Below, one piece after another: positions 8,526 to 17,085 of a stretch of 64,000 nucleotides of DNA. This stretch comes from Vacuolonema iberomarrocanum LEGE 07170. GTDB taxonomy: Bacteria; Cyanobacteriota; Cyanobacteriia; Elainellales; Elainellaceae. The stretch covers positions 1 through 64,000 of the forward strand of contig JADEXA010000032.1 of NCBI GenBank assembly GCA_015207365.1, in the 5' to 3' direction. Positions within the stretch are counted from its first letter, which is position 1, and the number at the start of each line of letters is the position of its first letter. Under the pieces are notes generated by a model that had not been told where the DNA came from, made no database searches, and saw nothing but the letters and a program-made list of their open reading frames with translations. Made by a program: the position numbers and the translations under genes.

Positions 8526-9122
8526 TTATTCTGAAATGAGTCTTTGATAGTCTACGAAGGTATCTAGATCTATGTGTCCTTCAGGAAAGCCGATGCTAGC
8601 AACTTGGTTAGGATGCTTCTGAATGAGCTTCTTCGCCCCATAATCGCCTTCTAATTGCGTAAGGTTTGAATAGAAAGGACGAGAAAATAATACAGGTATT
8701 CCGATCGTTCCTTCATACTGGCTTGCAATGATGGGCTTGTTTGAGTCGTTATAACATTCGATCAACTGTTCAATGAGGTTTCTCGAAACGAATGGTTGAT
8801 CGCAGGTAAGAAAAAGTATCCCGTCTGTACTTGGAAGATTGTCTCTGATATAGGAAACCCCGCAACGGATAGAGCTACTTATGCCTTGATGCCAGTTGGC
8901 ATTATGGATTACGTCTATGGAAAGGTGTTCTATGGCTGGTGCGATCGCTTCTGCATGTGCTCCGAGTATGACAATCACTGGACGACAGGATGATGCCAAC
9001 GCACATTGGATAACATGCCCTAGTAAGGTTTGCCCGCGATAGGGCAGTAACTGCTTAGACCGCCCCATGCGTCGTGAGGCACCAGCAGCCAGGATCACAG
9101 CTAAAATTGAAGATTGACTCAC
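8526..9122 (-). CDS. mocA: MocA/MobA-like molybdenum cofactor cytidylyltransferase
   Basis: A 198-residue nucleotidyltransferase. The N-terminal motif LAAGASRRMGRSKQLLP (11-27) is the nucleotide-binding signature of the MobA/MocA family, and TCDQPF further on is the metal-binding aspartate region. MocA enzymes attach CMP to molybdopterin, giving the MCD form of the cofactor used by Pao-type aldehyde oxidoreductases. Its place as the last gene of the pao operon supports MocA rather than MobA. The start is GTG. An alternative is a generic NTP transferase, but context makes that less likely. Confidence 0.8.
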   Translation of the reverse strand: MSQSSILAVILAAGASRRMGRSKQLLPYRGQTLLGHVIQCALASSCRPVIVILGAHAEAIAPAIEHLSIDVIHNANWHQGISSSIRCGVSYIRDNLPSTDGILFLTCDQPFVSRNLIEQLIECYNDSNKPIIASQYEGTIGIPVLFSRPFYSNLTQLEGDYGAKKLIQKHPNQVASIGFPEGHIDLDTFVDYQRLISE

Positions 9123-9168
9123 TTTGTCTTACGGGTGATTTGGTTGAGGGCGATCGCCCAACACAGCG

Positions 9169-10314
9169 CTACAAACGATTCTCATAGATGGATTTGTGGA
9201 GGGTGCGATCTTTTGAATGCAGCGGCTGACCATGATGTTTATTGAAGCCAGCGTTGCGCTTTGCGAAGACCGCTTGAATTTCAGCAATGATGGCGCTAGC
9301 AATTTCTGCGGGTGTCTCTGCGCCAATGTCTAAACCAATCGGGCTATGTAAGGTTTTGAGCTGAGTTTGTGTAGGATTCAGTTGCTCTATTAGTTTGGCG
9401 ATACGACTTTTTGAGCCCATAACGCCTACATAAGGAGCGTTGGTTGAAAAAAGAAATTTTATGATGTCAAGATCATCGAAGTAATTGTGAGTCATAACAA
9501 CTGTTGCCGTATGCTCATCTATCGATAGGTGTTGGGCGATCGCCTTACTCCGAGCAAGAATGATGTGGTCGGCGATCGCAAAGCGTTGGTAGGTCTTTTG
9601 TAATACCCGGCAATCAACAACCGTTACATGCCAGCCTATAGCTTTAGCTGAGGTTACAACAGGCAATGCATCTCGACCTGCACCAAAAATGACTAGAGAG
9701 TTGGGTGGATGAATGACATCAATAAAAACTTCTATAGTTCCTGATGCGAATTGATAGTTGATAACGGTTGACTTTCGATTCTTTTTAGCTGAAAGTACGT
9801 CATTTTCTATGACCTCAATCAGAGCGTGATCTGAAATGTCAGTCTGAGTCGTTCCGTCGGGGTAAACTACGAGACGAGAGCCAAGCTTTAGAGGAATTGA
9901 GCCTTTGGTAGAGATGAGGGTGGCGATCGCTCCAACACTCTTAGTGCTCAAACAATGAGAAATCAATTGGATAGGCGATATAGGGCTTTTATCATCTAAC
10001 TTTTCTAATAGAATTTGGATTGCACCATTGCAGCCCAAGCCGAATCCCCAAATTAAGTCATCTTCTACCTTTGTGGCATCGTAATCGATGAGAAGCGGCT
10101 CATTAACGATTTGCTTGGTATATTCAAAAACATCATTTTCGACACAGCCGCCACTCAACGTCCCCACCATTTCGCCGTTGGCTCGCACCAGCATTTTGGC
10201 CCCTTTTTGGCGGTAGGTCGATCCAACAGTGTTCACAATAGTGGCGAGGAACATCGGTTCCTCTTTGTGAATACTATTTGCATGGGCTAAAACAATCGCT
10301 TCTAATTCATGCAC
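9169..10314 (-). CDS. paoD: XdhC/CoxI-family Moco insertion chaperone (PaoD-like)
   Basis: A 381-residue protein with the two-part XdhC architecture. The N-terminal XdhC_CoxI domain shows ATIVNTVGSTYRQKGAKM and LSGGCVE motifs. The C-terminal Rossmann-like domain shows VIFGAGRDALP followed by VTVVDCR. Family members bind the molybdenum cofactor, assist its sulfuration and deliver it to a molybdenum hydroxylase. The gene follows the large catalytic subunit on the same strand and precedes the MocA-like gene, matching the paoABCD layout known from E. coli. It is longer than E. coli PaoD (about 318 residues). Confidence 0.87.
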   Translation of the reverse strand: MHELEAIVLAHANSIHKEEPMFLATIVNTVGSTYRQKGAKMLVRANGEMVGTLSGGCVENDVFEYTKQIVNEPLLIDYDATKVEDDLIWGFGLGCNGAIQILLEKLDDKSPISPIQLISHCLSTKSVGAIATLISTKGSIPLKLGSRLVVYPDGTTQTDISDHALIEVIENDVLSAKKNRKSTVINYQFASGTIEVFIDVIHPPNSLVIFGAGRDALPVVTSAKAIGWHVTVVDCRVLQKTYQRFAIADHIILARSKAIAQHLSIDEHTATVVMTHNYFDDLDIIKFLFSTNAPYVGVMGSKSRIAKLIEQLNPTQTQLKTLHSPIGLDIGAETPAEIASAIIAEIQAVFAKRNAGFNKHHGQPLHSKDRTLHKSIYENRL

Positions 10315-10376
10315 GATCGCTGTGTTCCTGATGCATTAACGTCAAGCGCGGTATGCTATGCAGCTCAAACCGACCT

Positions 10377-12506
10377 TCAGATGATCTTGTCGGGAATGAT
10401 GGGTAAGCTGCGAATTCGTTTACCCGTCGCGTGATAGACGGCATTAGCAACAGCTGGTGCGACCCCCATGATGCCAATTTCGCCCGCACCTCGAACCCCC
10501 ATCGGGTTGAAGTTCAGATCCGGTTCACCAACGAACGTGACCTCAATGCGAGGAATATCAGCATGGGCTGGAACGTGATAGGTGGCCAAGTCATACACAA
10601 CGGGGTGGCCACTGGCGGGATCAAAATGGCATTCTTCCATCAGCGCCGAGCCAATGCCCATAATGACACCGCCTCGGATTTGAGAAGCGGCTGTTTTGGC
10701 GTTCAGAACGCGACCGATATCCATCACCGAAACCCAACGCGTGATCTGCAATCGAGCGATATCTTCATCAACGGTCACTTCGCAGAAATGGGCTCCCCAA
10801 GACTGAAACGTAAACTCTGTGCCTTCTTCACCGGGTGCGGCGGATCCGGTGGCTTCGTAGGCGGCTCGCCCCGACTCCTGTAGAGAGGCAAATGCTTGTT
10901 GAGCATTTTCGGCGTTGGCCGTTTCGAGCACAGCTTGACAGGCGTTCATCACCGCTGGCGCAAGGGTGGCTGTCATTTGAGAACCGCCTGCAAGCCCGCC
11001 ATCTGGCATGATCGAGTCACCGATTTCAACCCGAACCTGTTCGACGGGTAGCCCCAAGTTTTCAGCCGCTGTCATGGCCACCATCGTGTAGGCTCCTGTG
11101 CCCATGTCATTTGCGGACGTGAGCACATGAGCGGTTTCATCGGGCAGTAAACGAACTTTTGCCATGGCTGCACCTCGATACCCAGGAAAGGTTGCAGCAG
11201 CCATACCCCAACCCACGAGACGATCGCCCTGTTGTTGCGATCGCGGCTGCATCTGGCGTTGGCTCCAGCCAAACTGTTCGGCACCGGTGCTCAAGCACGC
11301 TGCAAAATTTTTCGTAGAGAATACTCCTCCCCTGCGCTGATGCTCTTGGGTTTCGTTGCGCAACCGCAGCTCTACCGGGTCGAGCCCTAACTCCCACGCC
11401 AGTTCGTCCATGGCAGACTCTAAAGCAAACATGCCGGGCGCTTCCCCTGGCGCACGCATGAACGTCGGCGTTCCAACATTGAGGACGGCGAGTTCTTGTC
11501 CGAGCCTGAGGTTTGGCGTCGCGTACATCACGGGCGTTACCGCTGTGCAGGGTTCCGAAAACACTTCAACGGGAGAGGTACAAGTTCTGGCAGTGTGTTC
11601 TAGCGCGATCAATTGACCGTCTGTGTTTGCGGCTAAGCGAACCGTTTGTTCCGTTTGTGAGCGATGTCCGGTATTTGCGGTCATTTGGCGGCGCGAAACA
11701 ACGACTTTCAGCGGACGCTGAAGTTCTCTAGCCGCCGCAACGCAGAGGATGCCGTGCGGCCAGGGAAATGCCTTTGCCCCAAACGCACCCCCCACATAAG
11801 GGCTAACGACACGAACGCGCTCGGTAGGCAGACCAAATAGTTCCGCGTAGGTGCCTTGCGAAACTCTGACCCACTGGGTGGGCTCGTAAACCGTAACCGA
11901 ATCGTTCCCCTGCCAATGGGCCACCAGCGCATGGGGTTCCATTGGCGAGTTCAGTTCTGTTTCGGTATTGTAGGTGGCTTCAAGTGTTGTGGGCGCATCG
12001 GCTGCAGCTACTGCAAAATCGCCCGTTTCAAACGTCCCTTCTTGAAACTGAAAATCCTCGCCAAACCAGGGTGGCGAATCTTCGTAGGTGGCGTTTTCTG
12101 CCGTTACGAGCACAGGTTCCTCTTGGTACTCGATGGCTGCCGAATGGGCCGCATCTCTGGCTCTCTCTAAGGTATCCGCTACCACTAAGCCGATAATTTG
12201 CCCCCCATAGTGAACCCGATCATCTGCTAGGGGTAGCCGTGTTTCGTAAATCTGTGAATTGGCCCAGTCATTCGTGGGAGTAAACACCCTGGGCATATTT
12301 TCGTGGGTAAACACTGCCATCACACCGGGCGATCGCTCGATGGCTTGCGTGTCGATATTGAGAATGCGTCCGTTGGCAATTTTGGCTGTGATTAAATAGC
12401 CATGCACGAGGTCAGGAAGTTGATGTTCTGCACCGTAAGTTGCCGTTCCTGTGACTTTGGCTCTCCCGTCTTTGCGACTAACGGATGTTCCGATGATCTG
12501 GTTCAC
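10377..12506 (-). CDS. paoC: Aldehyde oxidoreductase, molybdenum-binding subunit (PaoC/YagR-like)
   Basis: A 709-residue large subunit of the xanthine oxidase family. It binds molybdopterin cytosine dinucleotide and oxidises aldehydes to acids with water as oxygen source. The N-terminal Ald_Xan_dh domain and the Moco-binding domain are complete. The C-terminal GVRGAGEIG contains the catalytic glutamate (about E676). The start is GTG overlapping the FAD-subunit stop by four bases (GTGA), behind a strong GGAGGAGGT site, indicating translational coupling. Electrons leave through the FAD and Fe-S subunits encoded upstream. Confidence 0.9.
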   Translation of the reverse strand: MNQIIGTSVSRKDGRAKVTGTATYGAEHQLPDLVHGYLITAKIANGRILNIDTQAIERSPGVMAVFTHENMPRVFTPTNDWANSQIYETRLPLADDRVHYGGQIIGLVVADTLERARDAAHSAAIEYQEEPVLVTAENATYEDSPPWFGEDFQFQEGTFETGDFAVAAADAPTTLEATYNTETELNSPMEPHALVAHWQGNDSVTVYEPTQWVRVSQGTYAELFGLPTERVRVVSPYVGGAFGAKAFPWPHGILCVAAARELQRPLKVVVSRRQMTANTGHRSQTEQTVRLAANTDGQLIALEHTARTCTSPVEVFSEPCTAVTPVMYATPNLRLGQELAVLNVGTPTFMRAPGEAPGMFALESAMDELAWELGLDPVELRLRNETQEHQRRGGVFSTKNFAACLSTGAEQFGWSQRQMQPRSQQQGDRLVGWGMAAATFPGYRGAAMAKVRLLPDETAHVLTSANDMGTGAYTMVAMTAAENLGLPVEQVRVEIGDSIMPDGGLAGGSQMTATLAPAVMNACQAVLETANAENAQQAFASLQESGRAAYEATGSAAPGEEGTEFTFQSWGAHFCEVTVDEDIARLQITRWVSVMDIGRVLNAKTAASQIRGGVIMGIGSALMEECHFDPASGHPVVYDLATYHVPAHADIPRIEVTFVGEPDLNFNPMGVRGAGEIGIMGVAPAVANAVYHATGKRIRSLPIIPDKII

Positions 12507-13498
12507 GCGATACCTCCTCCTCTGGATGAAACGGCGAGTGCGCGGCGGATAGCTCGTCTAGACAGGTCGACTTTGAAAGCGTTGTAGGCCAGGGGTTGAG
12601 CCTCTTGTAGAGCAATGTCTGCCGCCTGTTCAAAGGTGGATTGATTAGGCGTTTGGCCCTGTAAAAAAGCTTCGGCTTCGCTAGCCCGCCAAGGTTTATG
12701 GGCGACCCCACCCAAAGCAATGCGAGCCGTGCTAATCTGATCGCCGGACAGCTCTACAGCAGCAGCCACGGACACCAGCGCAAAGGCATAGGACGCGCGA
12801 TCGCGCAATTTGAGATATACCCCCGATTGCGCAAAAGCCATGGGCGGTAAAACGACAGCGGTAATCAATTCCCCAGGTTCTAAATTGGTATCGCGTTCAG
12901 GAGTATCCCCTGGCAAACGATGGAAGTCGACAAACGGGATGTCTCGTTGACCCTGCTCTCCTTGAACTTCGACGGTGGCATCTAGGGCGGCTAAGGCAAC
13001 GGACATATCTGAAGGGTTAACCGCCACGCAACGATCGCTCGCACCCAAAATGGCATGGATGCGATTGATGCCGTTGATCGCTGGGCACCCCGTACCGGGT
13101 TGGCGTTTGTTGCAGGCAAAGGCGGTGTCGTAGTAGTAGGCGCAGCGGGTACGTTGCATCAGGTTGCCGCCGACCGTTGCCATATTGCGAATTTGTTGAG
13201 ACGCTCCCGCCAAAATGGCTCGGCTGAGCAGCGGATAATCCCGCCGTACATTGGCATTGTTAGCCAAGTCTGTATTGGTGACTAATGCATCGATCCTCAA
13301 CCCACCGTCTTGGGTGCGTTCGATGCTTTGCATTTCCAGGCGGGAGATGTCGAGAAGTTGAGACGGCTCATCTAGGAACGCCTTCATGCGATCGACTAAG
13401 TTGGTACCCCCAGCGATATACATGGCATTGCGATCGCGATTTGCCTGCTCGATCACTTCCTCAACCGAGCTAGCACGGCCATACGTAAAATTTTTCAT
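12503..13498 (-). CDS. paoB: Aldehyde oxidoreductase, FAD-binding subunit with extra Fe-S site (PaoB/YagS-like)
   Basis: A 331-residue FAD subunit of a molybdenum hydroxylase. The N-terminal GGTNLVDRMK and central ATVGGNLMQRTRC motifs bind FAD. An insertion carrying several cysteines follows (RTRCAYYYD, ACNKRQPGTGCPA). This matches the segment that holds an additional [4Fe-4S] cluster in E. coli PaoB and separates Pao-type enzymes from ordinary xanthine dehydrogenases. The CO_deh_flav_C domain forms the C-terminus. It is second in the operon, coupled to paoC by a 4-bp overlap. Confidence 0.9.
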   Translation of the reverse strand: MKNFTYGRASSVEEVIEQANRDRNAMYIAGGTNLVDRMKAFLDEPSQLLDISRLEMQSIERTQDGGLRIDALVTNTDLANNANVRRDYPLLSRAILAGASQQIRNMATVGGNLMQRTRCAYYYDTAFACNKRQPGTGCPAINGINRIHAILGASDRCVAVNPSDMSVALAALDATVEVQGEQGQRDIPFVDFHRLPGDTPERDTNLEPGELITAVVLPPMAFAQSGVYLKLRDRASYAFALVSVAAAVELSGDQISTARIALGGVAHKPWRASEAEAFLQGQTPNQSTFEQAADIALQEAQPLAYNAFKVDLSRRAIRRALAVSSRGGGIA

Positions 13499-13541
13499 TG
13501 GCCTATCTGATTGACTGATCTATAGGTGGATTGTCTGGAAC

Positions 13542-14252
13542 TTAGGCAGGTGAGAGCGGAGTTTGCCCTGTCGCTTGCTGTACTGCCGCAACGATGCCGT
13601 TGTAGGCGCTGCAACGGCAAAGATTGCCGCTCAGCCGTTCCTTGATTTCTGCCTCTGAAAGCTCGGCGAGCTGAGGAGGATTATTGAGGTCCGGCGTGAT
13701 GGAACTAACGCTACCGTTCTCAACTTCATCCAGCAACGCGACCGAAGCGCATATTTGACCTGGGGTGCAGTAACCACATTGAAGGCCGTCGTTATCAATA
13801 AAAGCCGCCTGGATAGGATGTAGATTGTCGCCGTCGGCTAAGCCTTCAATGGTGGTAATGTTTTTCTCCTCTTGCATTACCGCCAACGTCAAGCACGAGT
13901 AGACTCTCTGGTTGTCGATCAATACGGTGCAGGCACCACATTGCCCATGATCACAGCCTTTTTTACTTCCGGGTAACCCCAACCTTTCTCGCAATGCATC
14001 TAACAATGTCACCCTCGGCTCGACATTCAGGGTTTGCGACTGGCCGTTGATGGTTAAGGTGATCGTTGTTTCACCGTCGAGGGGTGGTTCTGTCGTAGAG
14101 TCTTGATTTGCTTGCTCTGGGGTTGATTGCTCTTGGCATCCATTCAGTAGGGTTGGAGCGGCGATCGCCGCCCCTGCTGCTGTGAGCGATCGCCCTAAAA
14201 AATTGCGTCGAGATTTTTGTTTCGATGACAGCTTTCTTTCTTCCTCTGCCAT
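13542..14252 (-). CDS. paoA: Aldehyde oxidoreductase, [2Fe-2S] subunit with Tat signal (PaoA/YagT-like)
   Basis: A 236-residue iron-sulfur subunit. The N-terminus carries a twin-arginine signal (SRRNFLGR, R15-R16) and a hydrophobic segment ending in LLNGC, a possible lipobox with C39, so it may be a Tat-exported lipoprotein. The plant-type cluster ligands follow (CDHGQCGAC and a later C), then the second, all-helical [2Fe-2S] domain (CGYCTPGQ and CRC). Export of the folded complex through Tat fits a periplasmic aldehyde oxidoreductase as in E. coli PaoABC. It is the first gene of the operon; a LysR gene lies upstream on the same strand. Confidence 0.9.
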   Translation of the reverse strand: MAEEERKLSSKQKSRRNFLGRSLTAAGAAIAAPTLLNGCQEQSTPEQANQDSTTEPPLDGETTITLTINGQSQTLNVEPRVTLLDALRERLGLPGSKKGCDHGQCGACTVLIDNQRVYSCLTLAVMQEEKNITTIEGLADGDNLHPIQAAFIDNDGLQCGYCTPGQICASVALLDEVENGSVSSITPDLNNPPQLAELSEAEIKERLSGNLCRCSAYNGIVAAVQQATGQTPLSPA

Positions 14253-14938
14253 TTTTTAACTCCGATAATTCGTGTAATTCTCTAAAGGATTCGGCTGATT
14301 GAATTAAATGCGCTTTCAGGTGAATGGCGGTTGAGGAAAGCTAACGTAAGAGAATATAAACTCGCAAGGATAATCGATCGCTTGCCAAGTATATAGCCCA
14401 AGTTTCTACAAGATATGTTGGTGGTTGCGAACGATCAAAACCTTTCAGACAGTGCGTTACACACACACCTAACAAAACTCTGGATGACTACTCACTTACA
14501 ACGATCAAATTAAAAGAAACACGGACAGATTGTTGCCAAATGATTAGGCAGAGATGTAAGTTCACCTTCTCTCTTGACGACGTGTAGTGTTGGTTTATTG
14601 CCCCATTATTGCCTTTAAAATACAGTCTGTGTCTAAGTCAAAGCACTTTTGCTATCTTGCAATAATGGAGGCAATCAAGAGGGATATATGGCCAAGCAGT
14701 TGTCACTTTGTTGCTACTAATCTTGATCATTTGATTGTATTGATGAATGTTCTAAGTTGGCAGGTGCAATTAAACCTAAAAACCTGTGCCGCCCGCAGCG
14801 CGGGCGGCACAGGTTTTTAGGGTCTGGTTTTTCATCATGCCGAGCTACTTAGCTATTTCTTTAAGAAGAACGACAAAGCAAGAAGAGTGACTCTGGATTT
14901 GAATGGTTACACATCATCTTCTGAGCCAATGAAAGGAT
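14253..14938. other. Upstream region of the pao operon
   Basis: About 690 bp between paoA and the LysR gene. It includes palindromic element A copy 2 (14753-14851). The rest, including an open frame at 14587-14820 that runs into the palindrome, shows no coding motif. The pao promoter should lie in 14253-14550 but no box could be assigned with confidence. Confidence 0.5.
14753..14851. repeat. Palindromic element A, copy 2
   Basis: Begins TAAGTTGGC and ends GAGCTACTTA. The central palindrome is CCTAAAAACCTGTGCCGCCCG with its complement around CAGCG. The outer arms differ (GGTGCAATTAAACC on one side, GGTCTGGTTTTTCATCATGCC on the other), as in copy 3 but in inverted orientation relative to it. 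It lies between the LysR gene and the pao operon. Confidence 0.8.
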
Positions 14939-15832
14939 TTAAACCTCCAAATTTTCGCCGTTAGCGCGAAAGTGATCCAGTAAAAAATCAATGACTCGCC
15001 GAACACGGAGGGGAAGGTGATGACGGTTGGGATACACCAGCCAAGTGGCGCGATCGCGGTCCCAAAAGTCTTCTAGGATCGGTACTAACTGTTTGCTATC
15101 AAGGGCTTCGGCAAGATTGACTCGCGGCAAGTACACAATCCCTAAGTTCTGCATGGCGGCTGCCACCAACGCAACACCACTGTTGCTCACCCAAGGCCCA
15201 GACACTCGAATCACTCGATGCCCATCTGGGTAGCTAAACCGCCAGCGATCGGTGTTACTGCACAGACAGGCATGCTCTCGTAACTCGTCTGGGTCGGCAG
15301 GGGTGCCTCGACGCTTCAAATACTCTGAGCTAGCACAGGTCACTAGCGTTCGGTCGGTTAGCTTGTGGGCAATCAAACTGCTATCTTCCAGCACCCCATA
15401 GCGAATGGCAAAGTCAAAGCCATCGTCAATTAAGTTGATAACACGAGAGCTAAAGCCAATTTCGATCTGAACTTTGGGGTGCTGAGCGGCAAACTTTGCT
15501 AAGGCCGGAGCAACGTAGCGCTCGGCAAAAGCACCTCCTGCGGCAACACGAATCCGACCCACCACTTCAGCGGTTTCTCCTACAACCACTTGATTAGCCT
15601 CTTCTAGCCCAGCAGCTAAATCGGTACAGCGGCGATAGTACTCAGCGCCTGCATCCGTCATGCGCACCTTGCGCGTTGAGCGAGCCAGCAAGCGAATGCC
15701 TAACCGTGCTTCTAAGTCAGCGACGCGCCGACTCACATAGGAGGTTGAAACGCCCAAACGCTTCGCCGCAGCAGAAAAACTACCCGCATCCACCACAGCA
15801 ATAAATTCAGAAATACCGTTCCAGATACTCAT
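14939..15832 (-). CDS. LysR-family transcriptional regulator
   Basis: A 297-residue LTTR. The winged helix-turn-helix occupies residues 1-62 (FSAAAKRLGVSTSYVSRRVADLE is the recognition region), followed by the LysR substrate-binding domain. It belongs to the DsdC/AaeR-like subgroup with the ARSTRKVRMTDAG motif. It is encoded upstream of the pao operon on the same strand and divergent from the TetR operon, so it could control either. A palindromic element lies between it and paoA. The effector is unknown. Confidence 0.85.
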   Translation of the reverse strand: MSIWNGISEFIAVVDAGSFSAAAKRLGVSTSYVSRRVADLEARLGIRLLARSTRKVRMTDAGAEYYRRCTDLAAGLEEANQVVVGETAEVVGRIRVAAGGAFAERYVAPALAKFAAQHPKVQIEIGFSSRVINLIDDGFDFAIRYGVLEDSSLIAHKLTDRTLVTCASSEYLKRRGTPADPDELREHACLCSNTDRWRFSYPDGHRVIRVSGPWVSNSGVALVAAAMQNLGIVYLPRVNLAEALDSKQLVPILEDFWDRDRATWLVYPNRHHLPLRVRRVIDFLLDHFRANGENLEV

Positions 15833-16041
15833 CGACCCAACCTTATGATCACGATTGATTGTTGCAGTGACGCAAAAATGCTTGAGCTTAGCCTCAGTTT
15901 ATGTTTCATCAACAATATTGTGTGGACTTTTGAAGCCCAATAGCACCTAACCAGCCCATTAGTTCGCGGAGGTTACAGAGTCCAAGGATGATTTTTTCTA
16001 GGAAGGAAGCACGTCTCTATTGCAGCCAATTAGAAAGGTGA

Positions 16042-16074
16042 TATAACAGTGTTATGAACAAAAACACTGTTATA
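16042..16074. promoter_or_regulatory. Perfect 12-bp inverted-repeat operator overlapping the TetR start codon
   Basis: TATAACAGTGTT (16042-16053) and its exact reverse complement AACACTGTTATA (16063-16074) flank nine bases that contain the ATG of the TetR gene (16054-16056). A perfect dyad at this site is the typical form of a TetR-family operator. The second half-site also encodes residues 4-7 of the repressor. The AAAGGTG 5' of the dyad is the best ribosome-site candidate, so repressor binding would cover the translation start region. Confidence 0.75.
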
Positions 16075-16707
16075 GGAAAGAATAGCGTTACGAACTATCG
16101 CAACGCTCAGGAGCAGCATCAGCAGGAACTCCGCCAGGGAATTCTAGATGACACGAGCGATCTCCTGATGCGCGAAGGTGTCACGGCTTTGAGTATGCGG
16201 CGAATTGCACAGCTTGTTGGCTGCTCAACCACTGTGCTCTACACCATGTTTGGCAGCAAGCAAGGATTGATGGATGAACTCTATTTGAGAGGGTTCGACA
16301 TGGTTCGTCAAACGCTGGAAACCGTCCCGCGCTCAGATGATTCCCAACACTATATTTACGCTCTGTGTGATGCCTATCGGAATTTTGCTCTGACCCACCC
16401 GACGTACTACGCCATCATGTTCCTCAAAGTCATGCCGGAGTACAGTCCGTCGGAAGCGAATCTGCAGCTCGGGAAAAAGAGCCTTCGGTTGCTCGTGGAT
16501 GCCGTGCAGGCTTGTACTGCCCCTGGAACGATGACGGAAGAAGAAGCGTGGGATGTTGCTCGCATCATTTGGGCAACGGTTCACGGTCACATTGGTCTGG
16601 AATTGACGGGGCACTTCAACCATCCTGGTGCCTTCCCTCAGCAAATGCTAGAGCAAGCTTTGCAAGCGATTGTCAAACAATTTCTATTAACCGCTGAGCA
16701 CGATTAA
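16054..16707 (+). CDS. TetR/AcrR-family repressor
   Basis: A 217-residue regulator. The helix-turn-helix lies near residues 30-75, with LSMRRIAQLVGCSTTVLYTMFGSK as its core; the C-terminal ligand domain is of the WHG/TetR_C_33 type (VHGHIGLELTGHF). The start at 16054 is preferred because no other ATG lies before the HTH. A perfect operator spans this start codon, implying autoregulation. The gene overlaps the next one by one base (TAATG), so repressor, transporter and glycosyltransferase form one operon whose inducer is probably the substrate of the latter two (inference). Confidence 0.85.
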   Translation: MNKNTVIGKNSVTNYRNAQEQHQQELRQGILDDTSDLLMREGVTALSMRRIAQLVGCSTTVLYTMFGSKQGLMDELYLRGFDMVRQTLETVPRSDDSQHYIYALCDAYRNFALTHPTYYAIMFLKVMPEYSPSEANLQLGKKSLRLLVDAVQACTAPGTMTEEEAWDVARIIWATVHGHIGLELTGHFNHPGAFPQQMLEQALQAIVKQFLLTAEHD

Positions 16708-17060
16708 TGAATCACTTTCTACCACTGCCTTGGTTACTGATGGCAGGGGCTGCTTGTTGCCACTCTGCTGGTTCGATTTTGCTGAAGCAGTCCCGTTTGG
16801 TCGCAGCAGGTTCTGGCTTTTGGACAACATTGCTATCGCCCTGGTTTCTCATCGCTTTGGCCGTTCACAGCACCGGACTCCTATTGTCAGCTAGAGCTCT
16901 GGATCATCTGCCTGTCTCGGCAGCCGCGCCCTTCTCGACAGGGTTGGGATTTATCTTGGTTACGCTTCTTTCCCACTACTTATTGGATGAACGACTGGTG
17001 ATGAATCAGTTCGTTGCCTTGGGCTTGATTTTTGCTGGAGTCGTCGTGATTACCCGTTGA
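16707..17060 (+). CDS. Small DMT/EamA-like transporter (half-size)
   Basis: A 117-residue, four-helix membrane protein. It resembles one half of an EamA drug/metabolite transporter or an SMR-like protein (GSILLKQSRL, then a C-terminal VALGLIFAGVVVITR segment typical of the last EamA/SMR helix). Such half-size DMT proteins probably work as dimers. Start codon and TetR stop overlap (TAATG). Downstream is a glycosyltransferase of the type that modifies small lipophilic compounds, so exporting a glucosylated or foreign compound is a reasonable but unproven role. Confidence 0.75.
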   Translation: MNHFLPLPWLLMAGAACCHSAGSILLKQSRLVAAGSGFWTTLLSPWFLIALAVHSTGLLLSARALDHLPVSAAAPFSTGLGFILVTLLSHYLLDERLVMNQFVALGLIFAGVVVITR

Positions 17061-17085
17061 CTGTGAATTGGGAGAAAGTAGAGCA

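Noticed and set aside
14587..14820. 77-codon open frame running into element A copy 2
   Set aside because: Its C-terminal third is palindrome sequence and the rest has no family pattern.
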